From contig CAKSRC010000028.1 of assembly GCA_934486915.1 (NCBI GenBank), forward strand, positions 1 to 16,425: DNA of 16,425 nucleotides. The letters run 5' to 3'. Of the stretch, positions 1 to 7,830 are shown piece by piece. This DNA comes from an uncultured Eubacteriales bacterium. GTDB lineage: Bacteria > Bacillota > Clostridia > Oscillospirales > Acutalibacteraceae. A program made the translations under genes and the position numbers. Under the pieces are notes generated by a model. That model was not told where the DNA came from. It did no database searches and saw only the letters and a list, made by a program, of their open reading frames with translations. Numbering within the stretch: the stretch's first letter is position 1; every line of letters begins with the position of its first letter.

Positions 1-2
1 CC

Positions 3-1175
3 TTTCGCAATTGTTCAAGTCTTACTCAAATTGATATTCCAAATGGTGTTAGAACAATAGGCAATGGCGGTGTCTTTGAAGACTGTACCAACCTAAGGGA
101 AGTCAATATGCCTGACAGCCTTAGCTGGTTAGGTGATGATACATTCCATAACTGCAGTAGCCTCAGTGAAATCAATATACCTGCTGGTGTTAAAACAATT
201 GCTCGTAGGGTCTTTGCTGGCTGCTCAAATCTTCGTAAAATGAGGATACTCAGCAGTTTTGCCAGTTTTTATGATAACATATTTGCAGGCTGCTCAAATC
301 TTAATGAAATAGAAATACCCTGCAAATTCATAAATAATGGATACTGGCTTTTAAAAAATTTACCGCTTTCAAAAATCGTATTAACCGATGGTAAAGATGG
401 ACTTTATAAATCAGCAATTACTGCTCTCCCAAATCTTAATGAAGTTGTTCTGCCGCAAGATCTTACCGAGATTAAAGAGCATGCGTTTAACTTCTGCACA
501 AACATTCATAAAATTAGTATACCAAGCAGTGTTAAGAAAATTCGCAAAAATGCCTTTAATGAACTTCCTAACCTTAAATATATTTACATAAATGGCATCA
601 ATACCTCAATTCACCCAAAAGCCATTAAGGGAGATTCAAAACCACAAATAGTTTTATCCCAATCTGATCATGAACCCTCACAATCCAAAAAAGAGTCCGT
701 CCCTAACGGAGTGACCGAAATTGGTGAAGCCTTCTTTCGTAACTCTTCGCAGCTTAAAAAAGTTTCAATCCCCAAAACCGTTAAATGTATAGATGACGCA
801 GCCTTCATGAATTGTAAACAGCTTACAGAAGTCACCATTCCTAATGATGTTTTATATATCGGTAATTATGCTTTCAAAGATTGCAAAAACCTTAAGAAGG
901 TAATATTATCCAATAAACTTGAGGAAATTGGTGAAAGTGCCTTTGAAGGTTGTGATAACCTCCAGTGGGTAACGCCTAGTGCTTGTGGCTCATTTTTTAA
1001 ATCTCTATTTGGATCCTGCTTCTCACTCAGCAATGTTCAGGTCCCAGACAGCCTGACTGAAATCTATTACCACGCTTTTGCATCCTGCCCAAAAATTAGA
1101 AAAGCTACAATACCAAATAGAGTAAAGCTTGGTAATGATTCCTTTGATACTGACTGCCGAATTATAGGAGAATGA
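3..1175 (+). CDS. BspA-type leucine-rich repeat protein, 3' part (5' end outside window)
   Basis: The frame is open from the left edge to a TGA at 1173-1175, so 390 residues of a longer protein are visible. The sequence is a tandem array of about 23-residue repeats with the pattern L..V.IP..V..I...AF..C..L, typical of the LRR_5/BspA family, in roughly two blocks. The blocks are separated by a polar linker rich in Ser, Gln and Lys at about 627-705. Some repeats are degenerate, for example around 240-400. Members of this family are usually surface or secreted proteins that bind host or matrix proteins; that role is inferred here. The visible C-terminus ends within the last repeat (IIGE), with no sortase motif, membrane segment or wall-binding module, so any anchor or signal peptide must lie in the missing N-terminal part. 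An internal ATG at 108 is only a methionine inside a repeat and has no Shine-Dalgarno site. Confidence 0.9.
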   Translation, partial: FRNCSSLTQIDIPNGVRTIGNGGVFEDCTNLREVNMPDSLSWLGDDTFHNCSSLSEINIPAGVKTIARRVFAGCSNLRKMRILSSFASFYDNIFAGCSNLNEIEIPCKFINNGYWLLKNLPLSKIVLTDGKDGLYKSAITALPNLNEVVLPQDLTEIKEHAFNFCTNIHKISIPSSVKKIRKNAFNELPNLKYIYINGINTSIHPKAIKGDSKPQIVLSQSDHEPSQSKKESVPNGVTEIGEAFFRNSSQLKKVSIPKTVKCIDDAAFMNCKQLTEVTIPNDVLYIGNYAFKDCKNLKKVILSNKLEEIGESAFEGCDNLQWVTPSACGSFFKSLFGSCFSLSNVQVPDSLTEIYYHAFASCPKIRKATIPNRVKLGNDSFDTDCRIIGE

Positions 1176-1265
1176 CATTTATTTATAACGTTAATCTGCC
1201 GACTTGCATTCAAAATTTCTATTTATTTGCACAAACAATAAATCTCCATGCCATTATAATGAGTA

Positions 1266-1294
1266 TTGACAACATATCACGTATTGAATATCAT
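1266..1294 (+). promoter_or_regulatory. Predicted sigma-A promoter of lysA
   Basis: A perfect -35 TTGACA at 1266-1271 is followed by a 17-nt spacer and a -10 TATCAT at 1289-1294 (5 of 6 consensus bases). This gives a leader of about 120 nt before lysA. The rest of the 247-bp gap between the repeat-protein gene and lysA is AT-rich, with no terminator I can support. It is too short for a lysine riboswitch, and I see no T-box features. Confidence 0.6.
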
Positions 1295-1422
1295 CCTCTT
1301 AATAAGTATAATTAATTAAAACAGCGATAATCACTATTATGATGATTAATATACTCTTTCAATATAATTATCAGTATTAAATTACTGTCTATACCCAATA
1401 TTTAAACAAGGAGAAACACAAA

Positions 1423-2721
1423 ATGTCGACTTTAAATTCCTTTGATGTAAATCAAAAAGGCAACCTTACAATTGGAGGCTGTGATACAATAGAGCTTGCA
1501 AATAAATTCTCAACCCCCCTTTACGTTATGCATGAAGAAAAAATAAGAGAAAACTGTCGTTTGTATAAAAAGGCTCTTTCAAAATATTATGATGGAAAAG
1601 GCCTCCCTATTTATGCAAGCAAGGCCCTTAATTGTCTAGAAATATGCAGGATCATAAGTGATGAAGATCTAGGCCTTGATGTAGTATCTGAAGGTGAACT
1701 CTATACGGCCTTAAAATCCGGTTTTCCTCCGGAAAGAATACACTTTCACGGCAACAATAAAACCTTAGCTGAGCTTGAAATGGCAGTTAAAAACAAGGTT
1801 GGAAGAATAGTTGTCGATAACCTTTATGAGTTAGAGCTTTTAAATTCAGTAGCTAAGGAAAACAATACAACTTGTGATATATCACTAAGAATAAAGCCCG
1901 GTATAGATGCTCACACTCATAAATTTATTAAAACCGGCCAAATTGATTCAAAGTTCGGTTTTTCAATTGAAAATGAAGAAGCCTTTTCAGCCGTCAAGGA
2001 GGCAATTAACCTAAGCAATCTAAATCTTAAAGAACTTCATTGTCATATTGGTTCGCAAATCTTTGATGTTGAACCATTTAAACTTGCAGCAGAAGTTATG
2101 ATGAATTTTATTAATCTTATAAACCAAAAACTTAACTTTAACATCTTAGAACTTAATTTAGGCGGAGGCTTTGGGATAAAGTACACTGATATAGACAGTC
2201 CAACACCTTATGAAGAATATATAAAGGCTGTTTCATCTATTATAAAATCTAAATCCCTCGAATATAACATTCCAACACCGTTTATTTATATAGAACCCGG
2301 CAGATCTATAGTAGGAGAAGCAGGTATTACACTATATAAGGTTGGCGCTATAAAAGAGATTCCAAATATAAGGACATATGTGTCAATTGACGGCTCTATG
2401 GCGGATAACCCAAGATATGCTCTATATCAATCAAAATATAAGGCTATCATAGCAAACAAGGCTTCAGAAAAAGCAAGTAAGACAGTCACTATTGCAGGCA
2501 AATGCTGTGAAAGTGGTGACTTAATACAGGAAAATGCACCTATTCAAAACCCCGAAGTTGGGGATATTATGGCTGTTTTTTCCACAGGAGCTTATAATTA
2601 CTCTATGTCTTCTAATTATAACAGACTGCCTAAACCGGCTGTTATTATGATTAAAGATTCAAAACCACGCATAATAATAAAGCGTCAAACAATGGAAGAC
2701 CTTATAAGAAACGATATATGA
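1423..2721 (+). CDS. lysA: Diaminopimelate decarboxylase
   Basis: This is the PLP-dependent enzyme that decarboxylates meso-diaminopimelate to L-lysine, the last step of lysine synthesis, in the cytoplasm. The 432 residues match the usual family length. The alanine-racemase-like barrel carries the PLP lysine in YASKALNC (K67), then the HIGSQ motif (208-212), the glycine loop LGGGFGIKY (246-254) that binds the PLP phosphate, and EPGRSIVGEAG (291-301). The C-terminal beta domain has the catalytic CCESGD (361-366) and the GAYNYSMSSNYN segment (389-400). These features separate it from arginine and carboxynorspermidine decarboxylases. The ATG follows AAGGAGA at a good distance. It appears to be monocistronic, with its own promoter at 1266-1294 and a separate promoter before the next gene. 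No other lysine gene lies in the window. Confidence 0.97.
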   Translation: MSTLNSFDVNQKGNLTIGGCDTIELANKFSTPLYVMHEEKIRENCRLYKKALSKYYDGKGLPIYASKALNCLEICRIISDEDLGLDVVSEGELYTALKSGFPPERIHFHGNNKTLAELEMAVKNKVGRIVVDNLYELELLNSVAKENNTTCDISLRIKPGIDAHTHKFIKTGQIDSKFGFSIENEEAFSAVKEAINLSNLNLKELHCHIGSQIFDVEPFKLAAEVMMNFINLINQKLNFNILELNLGGGFGIKYTDIDSPTPYEEYIKAVSSIIKSKSLEYNIPTPFIYIEPGRSIVGEAGITLYKVGAIKEIPNIRTYVSIDGSMADNPRYALYQSKYKAIIANKASEKASKTVTIAGKCCESGDLIQENAPIQNPEVGDIMAVFSTGAYNYSMSSNYNRLPKPAVIMIKDSKPRIIIKRQTMEDLIRNDI

Positions 2722-2784
2722 AAGGAAAATTTGTCCCATTATTCAACATATTCAATCCATTAATAACATATATTAAAAAAATAC

Positions 2785-2813
2785 TTGAATTTTTAGTATT
2801 AAGGTGCTACTAT
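2785..2813 (+). promoter_or_regulatory. Predicted extended -10 promoter of the PspA-like gene
   Basis: TTGAAT at 2785-2790 and TACTAT at 2808-2813 are spaced by 17 nt, with a TGC extension directly before the -10 (2805-2807). Transcription would start near 2820, leaving a leader of about 45 nt. I see no sigma-54 type element (GG-N10-GC), which drives pspA in enterobacteria. Confidence 0.55.
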
Positions 2814-2864
2814 TAAATTGATAAATGGTTTAACTTGTTATAAGGAAAGGATTGATAAGTAAAT

Positions 2865-3446
2865 ATGAAACTTTTTTCAAAGATATCTGAAATCGAGAAA
2901 ACCGATGTAAACGATTTAATTGACAATGCAAAACATCCTGAACGTGTAGTAAGCCAAGTTGTAATCGACCTAGAGGAGCAAGTAAGAATCGCAACTCGTG
3001 CTTTAGACCAACTTAAAACCAATGAACCACCGGCAAAAAAGCAATTAGATGAAGCTATCGCAAGATCCAAGAATGCAGAAGAGGAAGCTAAACAGGCGCT
3101 ATTAGATGGCGACAAAATACTTGCAACAAAAAAACTAGAGAAAAAAATAGCAATCGATACAAATGTTTCCGCTTATCAAACAATATACGATACAATTCAT
3201 TCTCAAGTTTGCAAGCTTAACGATAGAGTAGAAATGCTTCAATCCAAGCTAGACGATGCAAAAAAAGAAGCTGAGGCTCTTGACCTAGATATTCAAAAGG
3301 AAAAAGAGAAAAAACTCCAAAAAGAGCAAGAATTATTTGAAGCTAAGGAAAAACAAGATCTTGAAGCTGAAGCTGCACTTAATCTCGAAATCAATAGAAT
3401 GATTCTTGATATGAGCGACACCGACTCAATGAACAATATGTTTTAA
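2865..3446 (+). CDS. PspA/IM30 (Vipp1-like) family membrane-stress protein
   Basis: The 193-residue protein is almost entirely helical and highly charged, with heptad-like coiled coil from about residue 25 to 180. Its start, MKLFSKISEIEKTDVNDLID, matches the amphipathic first helix and the following helix of PspA/IM30 proteins. It is then followed by the family pattern AKHPERVVSQVVIDLEEQV. Such proteins assemble on the inner face of the cytoplasmic membrane and protect it under envelope stress; function here is inferred from family. It is shorter than typical PspA (about 220 residues), mainly at the C-terminal end. The best Shine-Dalgarno sequence, AAGGAAAGG at 2842-2850, lies 14 nt before the ATG, which is longer than usual, and no other in-frame start fits better. 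No pspBC or liaFSR partner is nearby. It has its own promoter and a strong terminator, so it is probably a single-gene unit. Confidence 0.85.
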   Translation: MKLFSKISEIEKTDVNDLIDNAKHPERVVSQVVIDLEEQVRIATRALDQLKTNEPPAKKQLDEAIARSKNAEEEAKQALLDGDKILATKKLEKKIAIDTNVSAYQTIYDTIHSQVCKLNDRVEMLQSKLDDAKKEAEALDLDIQKEKEKKLQKEQELFEAKEKQDLEAEAALNLEINRMILDMSDTDSMNNMF

Positions 3447-3453
3447 ATATAAT

Positions 3454-3495
3454 AGATATCCCAACCATATCTCATCATATATGGTTGGGATATCT
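3454..3495. terminator. Bidirectional terminator between the PspA-like gene and ychF
   Basis: A perfect 17-bp stem (3454-3470 pairing with 3479-3495) encloses an 8-nt loop. It lies between two convergent genes, 8 bp after one stop codon and 35 bp from the other. The flanks are AT-rich on both sides (TATCTTAATT to the right, and U-rich when read leftward), so it can serve both strands. Confidence 0.8.
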
Positions 3496-3530
3496 TATCT
3501 TAATTACAGTTAACTACTTAATTAAATAAA

Positions 3531-4625
3531 CTATACATTAAACCTAAATAGTATAACATCGCCGTCTTGTACTATATACTCTTTTCCCTCAGACCTTAAT
3601 AGACCTTTTTCTCTTGCTGCTGCAGTTGAACCACACTTCACTAAATCTTCAAAGGAAACAACTTCAGCCCTTATGAAGCCTCTTTCAAAGTCTGTATGTA
3701 TCTTTCCTGCTGCTTGCGGCGCTTTTGTTCCTTTAGTAATAGTCCATGCCCTTACCTCTTGTTTTCCCGCCGTAAGATAAGATATAAGTCCCAATAAGCT
3801 GTAGCACTCGTTTATAAGCCTATCAAGACCTGATTCCGAAAGCCCTAAGTCATTTAGGAAAAGTTCCTTTTCTTCTTCATCCATTTCAGCTATCTGTGAC
3901 TCCATCTCAGCACAAATAGGTAAAACTCCTGCATTCTCTTCCTTTGCAATATTTTTAACTTCATCTAAGAATTTATTGTTTGATAAACCATTCTTAAAGT
4001 CATCCTCACTCATATTAGCAGCATATATTACGGGTTTATTTGTAAGAAGCGAAACCGAGCTTAAAAGTTCTTTTTCTTCGGGAGTACACTCTACACTTCT
4101 TGCCGGTTTACCCTGCTCCAAATTTGATTTAACTCTCTCGAAAAATTCGTATTCAGACTCGTATTTTCTATCCGCTTTAATAAGCTTTTTAGTTTTTTCC
4201 AAGCGTCTCTCTATCATATCCAAGTCTGACAATACAAGCTCTAAATTAATAGTTTCTATATCGCTTTTGGGGTCAATTCTTCCATCTACGTGGACAATAT
4301 CATCATTTTCAAAGCATCTTACTACGTGAACTATAGCGTCAACTTCCCTAATATTTGAAAGAAATTTATTGCCTAGTCCCTCGCCCTTTGATGCTCCTTT
4401 AACAAGCCCCGCTATATCTACAAATTCAATTACTGCAGGGGTAAACTTATCAGGGTCATACATTTCTTTTAATTTATCCAATCGTTTATCCGGGACGCTA
4501 ACTACCCCAACATTTGGCTCAATAGTACAAAAAGGATAATTAGCAGACTGCGCTCCTGCATTCGTAATCGCATTAAATAAAGTACTTTTACCTACATTAG
4601 GTAACCCTACTATTCCTAATTTCAT
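3531..4625 (-). CDS. ychF: Redox-responsive ATPase YchF (Obg-like)
   Basis: YchF is a conserved TRAFAC-class P-loop ATPase that associates with ribosomes and is linked to stress responses. The 364 residues match the family exactly. G1 is GLPNVGKS (7-14). The switch I region around NYPFCTIEPNVG (29-40) is typical, and G3 is DIAG (70-73) followed by the glycine-rich loop of Obg-type proteins. G4 is NMSE (204-207) instead of NKxD, the change that makes YchF prefer ATP over GTP. A coiled-coil insert covers about 130-175, and the C-terminal TGS domain covers about 281-364. The start is the ATG at 4625, with a GAAAGGG-type ribosome binding site upstream. It is a single gene, divergent from the acetyltransferase gene and convergent with the PspA-like gene. 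Confidence 0.97.
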   Translation of the reverse strand: MKLGIVGLPNVGKSTLFNAITNAGAQSANYPFCTIEPNVGVVSVPDKRLDKLKEMYDPDKFTPAVIEFVDIAGLVKGASKGEGLGNKFLSNIREVDAIVHVVRCFENDDIVHVDGRIDPKSDIETINLELVLSDLDMIERRLEKTKKLIKADRKYESEYEFFERVKSNLEQGKPARSVECTPEEKELLSSVSLLTNKPVIYAANMSEDDFKNGLSNNKFLDEVKNIAKEENAGVLPICAEMESQIAEMDEEEKELFLNDLGLSESGLDRLINECYSLLGLISYLTAGKQEVRAWTITKGTKAPQAAGKIHTDFERGFIRAEVVSFEDLVKCGSTAAAREKGLLRSEGKEYIVQDGDVILFRFNV

Positions 4626-4662
4626 TTAGCTTTCGCCCTTTCGTTTCAAATAATCATTCTAC

Positions 4663-4691
4663 ATTATATCACAAAAAACATATAATAAAAA
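4663..4691 (-). promoter_or_regulatory. Predicted extended -10 promoter of ychF
   Basis: On the minus strand there is a perfect TATAAT (4663-4668) with a TGA extension directly upstream (4669-4671). The -35 region at 17-nt spacing is weak (TTTTTA), as is common for extended -10 promoters. The leader would be about 30 nt. Confidence 0.5.
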
Positions 4692-4751
4692 GAGAGGTCA
4701 AAAAGTAAAATGTCAATCAAACGCAGGCTTTTATATAATATTTAGCTCGAT

Positions 4752-4780
4752 TTGCATTTTTATAATTTTGTTTGTATAAT
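4752..4780 (+). promoter_or_regulatory. Predicted promoter of the GNAT acetyltransferase gene
   Basis: TATAAT at 4775-4780 has a partial -35 TTGCAT at 4752-4757 with a 17-nt spacer. The site lies about 60 bp upstream of the chosen start, which supports the downstream ATG as the real start. Confidence 0.4.
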
Positions 4781-4841
4781 TTTTGGGTATACCATTCTTA
4801 TACTCAATAAATTTATACGCAAATATAGAAGAGGTGTTATG

Positions 4842-5351
4842 ATGAAAAATGAATTTGATAGAGTATACGAAATAATGGAAGAATCTTTCCCATACGATGA
4901 AATGAGGACATATGAAGGCCAAAAGGCTCTTTTAAAAAATGATAATTATAGGCTAATATGCAAAAAAGATGAAAATGAAAATATAATTGCATTTATGACT
5001 CTTTGGGAAACTGAATCCTTCTATTTCATAGAACATTTAGCAACATCTAAAGAGTCGCGAGGAAGCGGCATTGGGAGCAAATTTCTAAAACAATATATAG
5101 AAAATGCAAAGAAACCCATAATTTTGGAGGTTGAACCACCAACCACTGAAATTGCCAAAAGAAGAATTGAGTTTTATAAACGATTGGGATTTCATCTCTC
5201 CGACTTTTGTTATGAGCAACCGCCACTTAGAGAAGATAGCAATACTTGCCCTCTACAAATCATGAGCTATCCAAAACCTATATCAGAAAAGGATTTCTTA
5301 AAATATAAAAACGTCTTATTTAAGCATATTTATAAAGTAGATATCAAATAA
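4842..5351 (+). CDS. GNAT family N-acetyltransferase
   Basis: The protein has 169 residues from the preferred start. The acetyl-CoA binding signature is SRGSGIGSKFL (Q/RxxGxG/A pattern). Before it comes the beta strand YFIEHLATSKES, and after it strand 5 (IILEVEPP) and the usual AKRRIEFYKRLGF segment near the C-terminal third. The substrate cannot be read from sequence; small molecules, antibiotics or protein N-termini are all possible. I chose the ATG at 4842 because GAGGTG at 4831-4836 sits 5 nt before it. The adjacent ATG at 4839 is too close. An in-frame ATG at 4752 would add 30 hydrophobic and basic residues unrelated to GNAT proteins, and it overlaps the predicted promoter. The gene stands alone, divergent from ychF. 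Confidence 0.85.
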   Translation: MKNEFDRVYEIMEESFPYDEMRTYEGQKALLKNDNYRLICKKDENENIIAFMTLWETESFYFIEHLATSKESRGSGIGSKFLKQYIENAKKPIILEVEPPTTEIAKRRIEFYKRLGFHLSDFCYEQPPLREDSNTCPLQIMSYPKPISEKDFLKYKNVLFKHIYKVDIK

Positions 5352-5370
5352 TTATATGCCGTTAAACTAA

Positions 5371-5397
5371 GATAAATTTAAATTTATCCTTTTATTA
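5371..5397 (+). terminator. Possible weak terminator after the GNAT gene
   Basis: A perfect 18-bp palindrome (5371-5388) made almost only of A and T is followed by CCTTTTATT. It lies 20 bp after the stop codon. The stem has only two GC pairs, so termination would be inefficient; it might instead be a protein-binding site. Confidence 0.3.
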
Positions 5398-5409
5398 AAG
5401 AATTTCCTA

Positions 5410-5437
5410 TTGTTTTGGTTTGTATTTATTGTATAAT
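5410..5437 (+). promoter_or_regulatory. Predicted promoter of the cdd-transketolase operon
   Basis: TTGTTT at 5410-5415 and a perfect TATAAT at 5432-5437 are spaced by 16 nt. Transcription would start near 5444, just before an inverted repeat in the leader. Confidence 0.6.
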
Positions 5438-5449
5438 AGTATTATTGGC

Positions 5450-5476
5450 ATTTATTGTTAAGCGTCAACAATAAAT
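5450..5476 (+). promoter_or_regulatory. Inverted repeat in the cdd leader, possible operator
   Basis: Ten-base arms ATTTATTGTT (5450-5459) and AACAATAAAT (5467-5476) are perfect inverted repeats around a 7-nt centre. The repeat starts about 12 bp after the -10 and ends 4 bp before the GGAGG ribosome binding site. That position suits a repressor that blocks transcription, or a hairpin that affects translation. It is not followed by a T-run, so it is not a standard terminator. The regulator is unknown. Confidence 0.45.
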
Positions 5477-5495
5477 TATAGGAGGATAAAAACAT

Positions 5496-5918
5496 ATGCT
5501 AGATGAAAAAAAACTTATCTCGGAAGCCCTAGAGGCAAGAACACACGCCTATACCCCTTATTCTAAATATAAGGTTGGTGCGGCCCTTCTAACTAAGGAT
5601 TCCAAGATTTATAAAGGATGTAATATAGAAAGCGCTGCATATTCAGTTACTACCTGCGCCGAAAGAACCGCTTTATTAAAGGCTGTGTCGGAGGATAATA
5701 GAGAATTTAGCGCTATCGCCATAGTAGGCGGACCTGAAGAGGAAAAGGATATTTTAAGTGAATTTGCCCCGCCTTGCGGCGTTTGCAGACAATACCTAAG
5801 AGAATTTTGCGACCCCAAGCAGCTCAAGGTTATATTAGCTAAAAGTATTGATGATTATAAAGTGTTTACACTTGAAGATCTTTTACCAATGAGTTTTGGC
5901 CCTGATCACTTAAAATAA
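5496..5918 (+). CDS. cdd: Cytidine deaminase
   Basis: This is a zinc-dependent enzyme that deaminates cytidine and deoxycytidine to uridine and deoxyuridine in pyrimidine salvage. The 140 residues match the small tetrameric type. Zinc and catalytic residues are visible as C54-A-E56 and P93-C94-x-x-C97, that is, three cysteine ligands and the proton-shuttling glutamate. The nucleoside-binding segment GCNIESAAYS (41-50) precedes them. The ATG follows AGGAGG with 10-nt spacing. The gene is first in an apparent operon: the transketolase N-half starts 26 bp after its stop, with its own strong ribosome binding site and no terminator between. Together they suggest use of nucleoside-derived pentose. 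Confidence 0.96.
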   Translation: MLDEKKLISEALEARTHAYTPYSKYKVGAALLTKDSKIYKGCNIESAAYSVTTCAERTALLKAVSEDNREFSAIAIVGGPEEEKDILSEFAPPCGVCRQYLREFCDPKQLKVILAKSIDDYKVFTLEDLLPMSFGPDHLK

Positions 5919-5944
5919 GGCTTGTAATTTATGAGGAGGAAATC

Positions 5945-6760
5945 ATGAACGAATTAGAAAAAAAATGCATAGAAATAAGAAAATCTGTTCTTAACACAAT
6001 AGGAACTCTAGGTGTCGGCCACATAGGCGGTTGCCTTTCGATAGTTGACCTTCTTGTTGTGCTTTATGAAAAGCATATGAACATTGATCCTAAAAACCCT
6101 AACATGGAAGGCAGAGATAGATTGATAGTATCAAAAGGTCACAGCGGCCCTGCAGTATATGCTGTACTTGCAGATAAAGGATACTTCGACAAAAGCTGGC
6201 TTTTAACTTTAAATCAATCCGGCACAAACCTACCAAGCCACTGCGATATGAACAGAACCCCGGGTATAGACATGACTACAGGCTCATTAGGCCAAGGTTT
6301 TTCATGTGCTATGGGCATTGCAAAGGCTTCTAAAATTCGAAAAGACAACGCAACTATTTACACTATAATAGGAGACGGCGAATCCCAAGAAGGTCAAATT
6401 TGGGAAGCTGCTATGTTTGCTGCACACCAAAAATTAGATAATGTCATTGCCTTTACTGATTATAATAAACTTCAACTCGATGGAAAAGTTGAAGATATCT
6501 GCGGCATAGAACCACTTGATAAAAAATGGGAAGCCTTTGGTTGGAATGTAATAAATGTAGAAGACGGCAACAACTGCGAACAAATAGATAAGGCAATTAC
6601 GCTTGCTAAAAAGGCAGATAAACCGTCTATGATTATCCTAAATACCATAAAGGGTAAGGGAATATCCTTTGCAGAAAAAGCAGGAGTAAACAACCATAGT
6701 ATGCCAATAAGCAAAGAGCTTATGGAAGAAGGACTTAAAGAATTAGGAGGACTAATCTAA
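5945..6760 (+). CDS. Transketolase, N-terminal subunit (ThDP-binding half)
   Basis: The protein has 271 residues and corresponds to the first half of a full-length transketolase. It carries the thiamine diphosphate pyrophosphate-binding motif GDGESQEG (143-150), ending about 30 residues later at N174 in DYNKLQLDG. Conserved histidines appear in VGHIGG (H26) and SKGHSGPA (H66), and GSLGQG lies at 113-118. With its partner it moves two-carbon units between ketoses and aldoses in the non-oxidative pentose phosphate pathway. Split transketolases of this kind are common in Clostridia and archaea. The ATG follows GAGGAGG. Its TAA stop directly abuts the ATG of the C-half gene, so the two subunits are very probably translated together in equal amounts. 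Confidence 0.95.
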   Translation: MNELEKKCIEIRKSVLNTIGTLGVGHIGGCLSIVDLLVVLYEKHMNIDPKNPNMEGRDRLIVSKGHSGPAVYAVLADKGYFDKSWLLTLNQSGTNLPSHCDMNRTPGIDMTTGSLGQGFSCAMGIAKASKIRKDNATIYTIIGDGESQEGQIWEAAMFAAHQKLDNVIAFTDYNKLQLDGKVEDICGIEPLDKKWEAFGWNVINVEDGNNCEQIDKAITLAKKADKPSMIILNTIKGKGISFAEKAGVNNHSMPISKELMEEGLKELGGLI

Positions 6761-7696
6761 ATGGAGATGCGTCAAGTTTTAGCAAGTGAGCTAGAAAAAT
6801 TAATGGATAAAGATGAAAGGATTGTCTTAATAGATGCGGACCTTTCAAAACCAAACGGAGTTGCTAAACTCAGAGAAAAATTCCCTGATAGAGCCTTTGA
6901 AGTAGGCATTGCAGAGCAAAACATGGCAAGTGTAGCCGCAGGAATGAGTAGCTATGGATTTATTCCCTTTATCACTACATTTACACCTTTTGCAACAAGG
7001 CGTATTTGTGATCAAATAGCTATATCTATGTTATATGCAAAACAAAACGTTAAAATCATCGGCACAGACCCCGGAATAAGTGCGGAATTCAATGGCGGTA
7101 CACATATGAGTGTTGAGGACATAGGTGTAATAAGAAGTATACCTGGTATAGTTATATTTGAACCTGTAGATAATGTACAACTAAAAAAATTGTTGCCCCA
7201 AATCGTAAAATATCACGGCACTGTATATATAAGAATGTTTAGAAAAACTATCGACACAATATTTAGTGAAGACAGCGAGTTTGACCTATTTAAAGCTACA
7301 AAAATCCAAGACGGAACAGATCTTTCAATTTTCTGCTCCGGCCTTATGGTTCAAGAAACAATGAAGGCTAATGATATTCTAAAACAAGAAAATATCAATG
7401 CCGAAATCGTAAATATTCATACTATAAAACCAATAGATCGAGAAGCTATTGTTGAATCGGCGAAAAAAACAGGGGCTGTATTAACAGTTGAAAATCATAA
7501 CGTTATAGGTGGCCTTAAATCTGCCGTATGTGAAGTATTGATGGAAGAATATCCCGCCCCCCTAAAAGCTATAGGTATAGAAGATGTATTTGGTCAAGTA
7601 GGAAAATTGCCATACTTAAAAGAAGCTTATAATATGAGAGCCGAAGATATAGTAAATGCTGCAAAAGAAGTTATTGCTATGAAAAATAAAAAATAA
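6761..7696 (+). CDS. Transketolase, C-terminal subunit
   Basis: The protein has 311 residues and holds the pyrimidine-binding domain and C-terminal domain of transketolase. The catalytic glutamate that activates ThDP is E52 in EVGIAEQNM. The aromatic and basic segment FITTFTPFATRRICDQI follows at about 70-86. GTDPGISAEFNGGTHMSVED (101-120) carries the histidine facing the substrate, and the typical NVIGGL segment lies in the C-terminal domain. The ribosome binding site AGGAGG is inside the end of the N-half gene, with no intergenic base. It cannot act alone because it lacks the GDG motif. DXS and pyruvate dehydrogenase E1 are related, but the separate-subunit layout and the TFTPF and EQNM context fit transketolase best. 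Confidence 0.95.
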   Translation: MEMRQVLASELEKLMDKDERIVLIDADLSKPNGVAKLREKFPDRAFEVGIAEQNMASVAAGMSSYGFIPFITTFTPFATRRICDQIAISMLYAKQNVKIIGTDPGISAEFNGGTHMSVEDIGVIRSIPGIVIFEPVDNVQLKKLLPQIVKYHGTVYIRMFRKTIDTIFSEDSEFDLFKATKIQDGTDLSIFCSGLMVQETMKANDILKQENINAEIVNIHTIKPIDREAIVESAKKTGAVLTVENHNVIGGLKSAVCEVLMEEYPAPLKAIGIEDVFGQVGKLPYLKEAYNMRAEDIVNAAKEVIAMKNKK

Positions 7697-7708
7697 AATT
7701 TATTTATA

Positions 7709-7737
7709 AAGACCATCGCTTGTAAGGCGATGGTCTT
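7709..7737. terminator. Terminator hairpin between the transketolase operon and the minus-strand XRE gene
   Basis: An 11-bp perfect stem (7709-7719 with 7727-7737) encloses a 7-nt loop, 12 bp after the transketolase stop. To the right the T-run is delayed (CCCCTTTTAT). Read leftward on the minus strand it is followed by a long U-rich stretch, so it may work better for the minus-strand regulator gene. Confidence 0.7.
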
Positions 7738-7830
7738 CCCCTTTTATAACATCATTTAATAATCTAATCACACCTTATTATATAACAATTAAAATGCATA
7801 TTTAAAATTGCAAGTTTTTTACTATACAAA

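Noticed and set aside
1176..1422. Possible lysine riboswitch or T-box upstream of lysA
   Set aside because: The leader from the predicted start is only about 120 nt, too short for an L box, and shows no T-box sequence or terminator hairpin.
2813..3115. Minus-strand open frame opposite the PspA-like gene
   Set aside because: It is an antisense shadow of a well-supported coiled-coil gene, with no ribosome binding site.
4752..4841. 30-residue N-terminal extension of the GNAT protein
   Set aside because: It overlaps the likely promoter, has no ribosome binding site, and is unlike GNAT N-termini; the ATG at 4842 has GAGGTG upstream.
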